A stretch of DNA of 64,000 nucleotides from NCBI GenBank assembly GCA_016721425.1, contig JADKID010000041.1, positions 62,001 through 126,000 of the forward strand, read 5' to 3'. Below, piece after piece: positions 63,239 to 64,000 of the stretch (position 1 is its first letter; each line of letters starts with the position of its first letter). Both the position numbers and the translations under genes were made by a program. The notes under the pieces were generated by a model that made no database searches, was not told the origin of the DNA, and worked only from the letters and a program-made list of their open reading frames with translations. This DNA comes from Bryobacterales bacterium (GTDB lineage: Bacteria > Acidobacteriota > Terriglobia > Bryobacterales > Bryobacteraceae).

Positions 63239-64000
63239 CTACTCCGGCTTGCCGTTCTTGAAGATCTTGCTCAAACCCTTGATGGCGCGGTCCACTTCCT
63301 TCTCTGTGAGGATATAGGGCGGCAGCATGCGTAGCACCGTATCGTGCGTCACGTTGAACAGCAACCCCTGCTCCATCCCTTGCCGGACGAAGTGGCGGCA
63401 CGGAAAGGCCGTCTCCACGCCGATCATCAGCCCGAAGCCGCGCACGTCCTTGATGATGGAATGCTTGCGCTGCAACTGTCGCAGGGCGTCGAAGAAGTAC
63501 GCGCTGACGCGCTGCATCTGCGGCATCAGTTCGTCGAGAATGTCGTAGAACTCCAGCGCCACACGGCAGGCCAGCGCGCCACCGCCAAATGTCGTGCCGT
63601 GCATGCCGGGTCCGATGGAGGATGCCGCTTTCTCATTGCACAGCACCGCGCCCAGCGGCAGTCCGCAGGCGATTGGCTTTGCCATGGTTACGATGTCGGG
63701 CATCACCGCCGGAGTGTGCAGTTGATAGGCAAAGTGCGTGCCGGGCCGTCCGATGCCGCACTGGATCTCGTCAAAGACCAGCAGTGCGTTGTGGCGGTCC
63801 GCCAGCTCGCGCGCCTTGCGCAGCCACTCAGCGGAGATCGGATAGATGCCGCCTTCGCCCTGGATGGTCTCCACGAATATAGCCGCCGTGCGGTCTGTGA
63901 CTGCCGCCTCAAACGCCGCCTCGTCGCACACGTTCACGAACTTCACGCCCGGCATCAACGGCTCAAAATCCTTGCGGTACTTGGGCTGGCCGGTGATGGA
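63239..64000 (-). CDS. argD: Acetylornithine aminotransferase-like class III aminotransferase, partial
   Basis: The frame is open to the window edge; about 253 C-terminal residues are present. Class III features are FVETIQGEGGIYPI, LVFDEIQCGIGRPGTHFAYQ (PLP-contacting Asp), VTMAKPIACGLPLGAVL (PLP Lys), HGTTFGGGALACR and the C-terminal IKGLSKIFKNGKPE. The GTTFGGG and QCGIGR segments favour acetylornithine/succinylornithine aminotransferases of the ArgD type. Converts N-acetylglutamate semialdehyde to N-acetylornithine with glutamate in arginine synthesis. The rest lies beyond 64000. Confidence 0.85.
   Translation of the reverse strand, partial: SITGQPKYRKDFEPLMPGVKFVNVCDEAAFEAAVTDRTAAIFVETIQGEGGIYPISAEWLRKARELADRHNALLVFDEIQCGIGRPGTHFAYQLHTPAVMPDIVTMAKPIACGLPLGAVLCNEKAASSIGPGMHGTTFGGGALACRVALEFYDILDELMPQMQRVSAYFFDALRQLQRKHSIIKDVRGFGLMIGVETAFPCRHFVRQGMEQGLLFNVTHDTVLRMLPPYILTEKEVDRAIKGLSKIFKNGKPE

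Overview
The window looks like chromosomal DNA of an Acidobacteriota member, most likely of the Solibacter/Bryobacter type. This is inferred from several features: high G+C coding DNA, two large Oar-like TonB receptors with an N-terminal carboxypeptidase-regulatory domain, a PadR plus 'duplicated permease' (ADOP) pair, a TIGR03437-like secreted protein, frequent TTG/GTG starts, and NtrYX-type signalling. I could run no searches, so family names rest on motifs read by eye.

Layout. 1-8377 (minus): a tightly coupled glycan or glycolipid operon running GT4, NDP-sugar epimerase, polytopic membrane protein, GT2, B12/radical SAM enzyme, GT2, then a methyltransferase-membrane fusion cut by the window edge. 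8876-9997: radical SAM/SPASM-like protein. 10013-15244 (minus): HEAT-repeat protein, menaquinone enzyme MqnD, aldo/keto reductase and GH20 hexosaminidase. 15313-15399: tRNA-Leu(CAA), whose 3' end is repeated at 21976-22010. The 6.6 kb between is a putative genomic island with small secreted or hypothetical genes, gene remnants, dispersed repeats and a PadR/ADOP pair. 21979-32571: a second glycan cluster (deacetylase, UGM-like flavoprotein, several glycosyltransferases, two methyltransferases). 32720-35243 (minus): photolyase, SDR epimerase and a small protein. 35303-38633: radical SAM protein and an orphan nuoM, separated by a REP-type transposase element with 31-bp inverted repeats. 38745-44088 (minus): secreted Ig-like protein and an NtrX/NtrY pair. 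44089-51516: two TonB receptors that share a conserved leader. 51645-54916: hsp20, metK, tig. 55010-58482 (minus): a sugar-catabolism operon (Gfo/Idh, isomerase, ThuA). 58588-63081: a CHAT/TPR protein facing a TIG-like protein, anti-sigma factor and ECF sigma factor. 63239-64000: partial argD.

Five apparent single-base indels (PadR, ADOP, GT2 fusion, and two compensating ones in TonB receptor 1) break otherwise full-length genes. They may be assembly errors or real decay. The most unusual items are: one membrane module fused once to an ICMT-like methyltransferase and once to a GT2; the conserved TonB-receptor leader with a possible 12-codon peptide; and the tRNA-bounded island with its repeat family.
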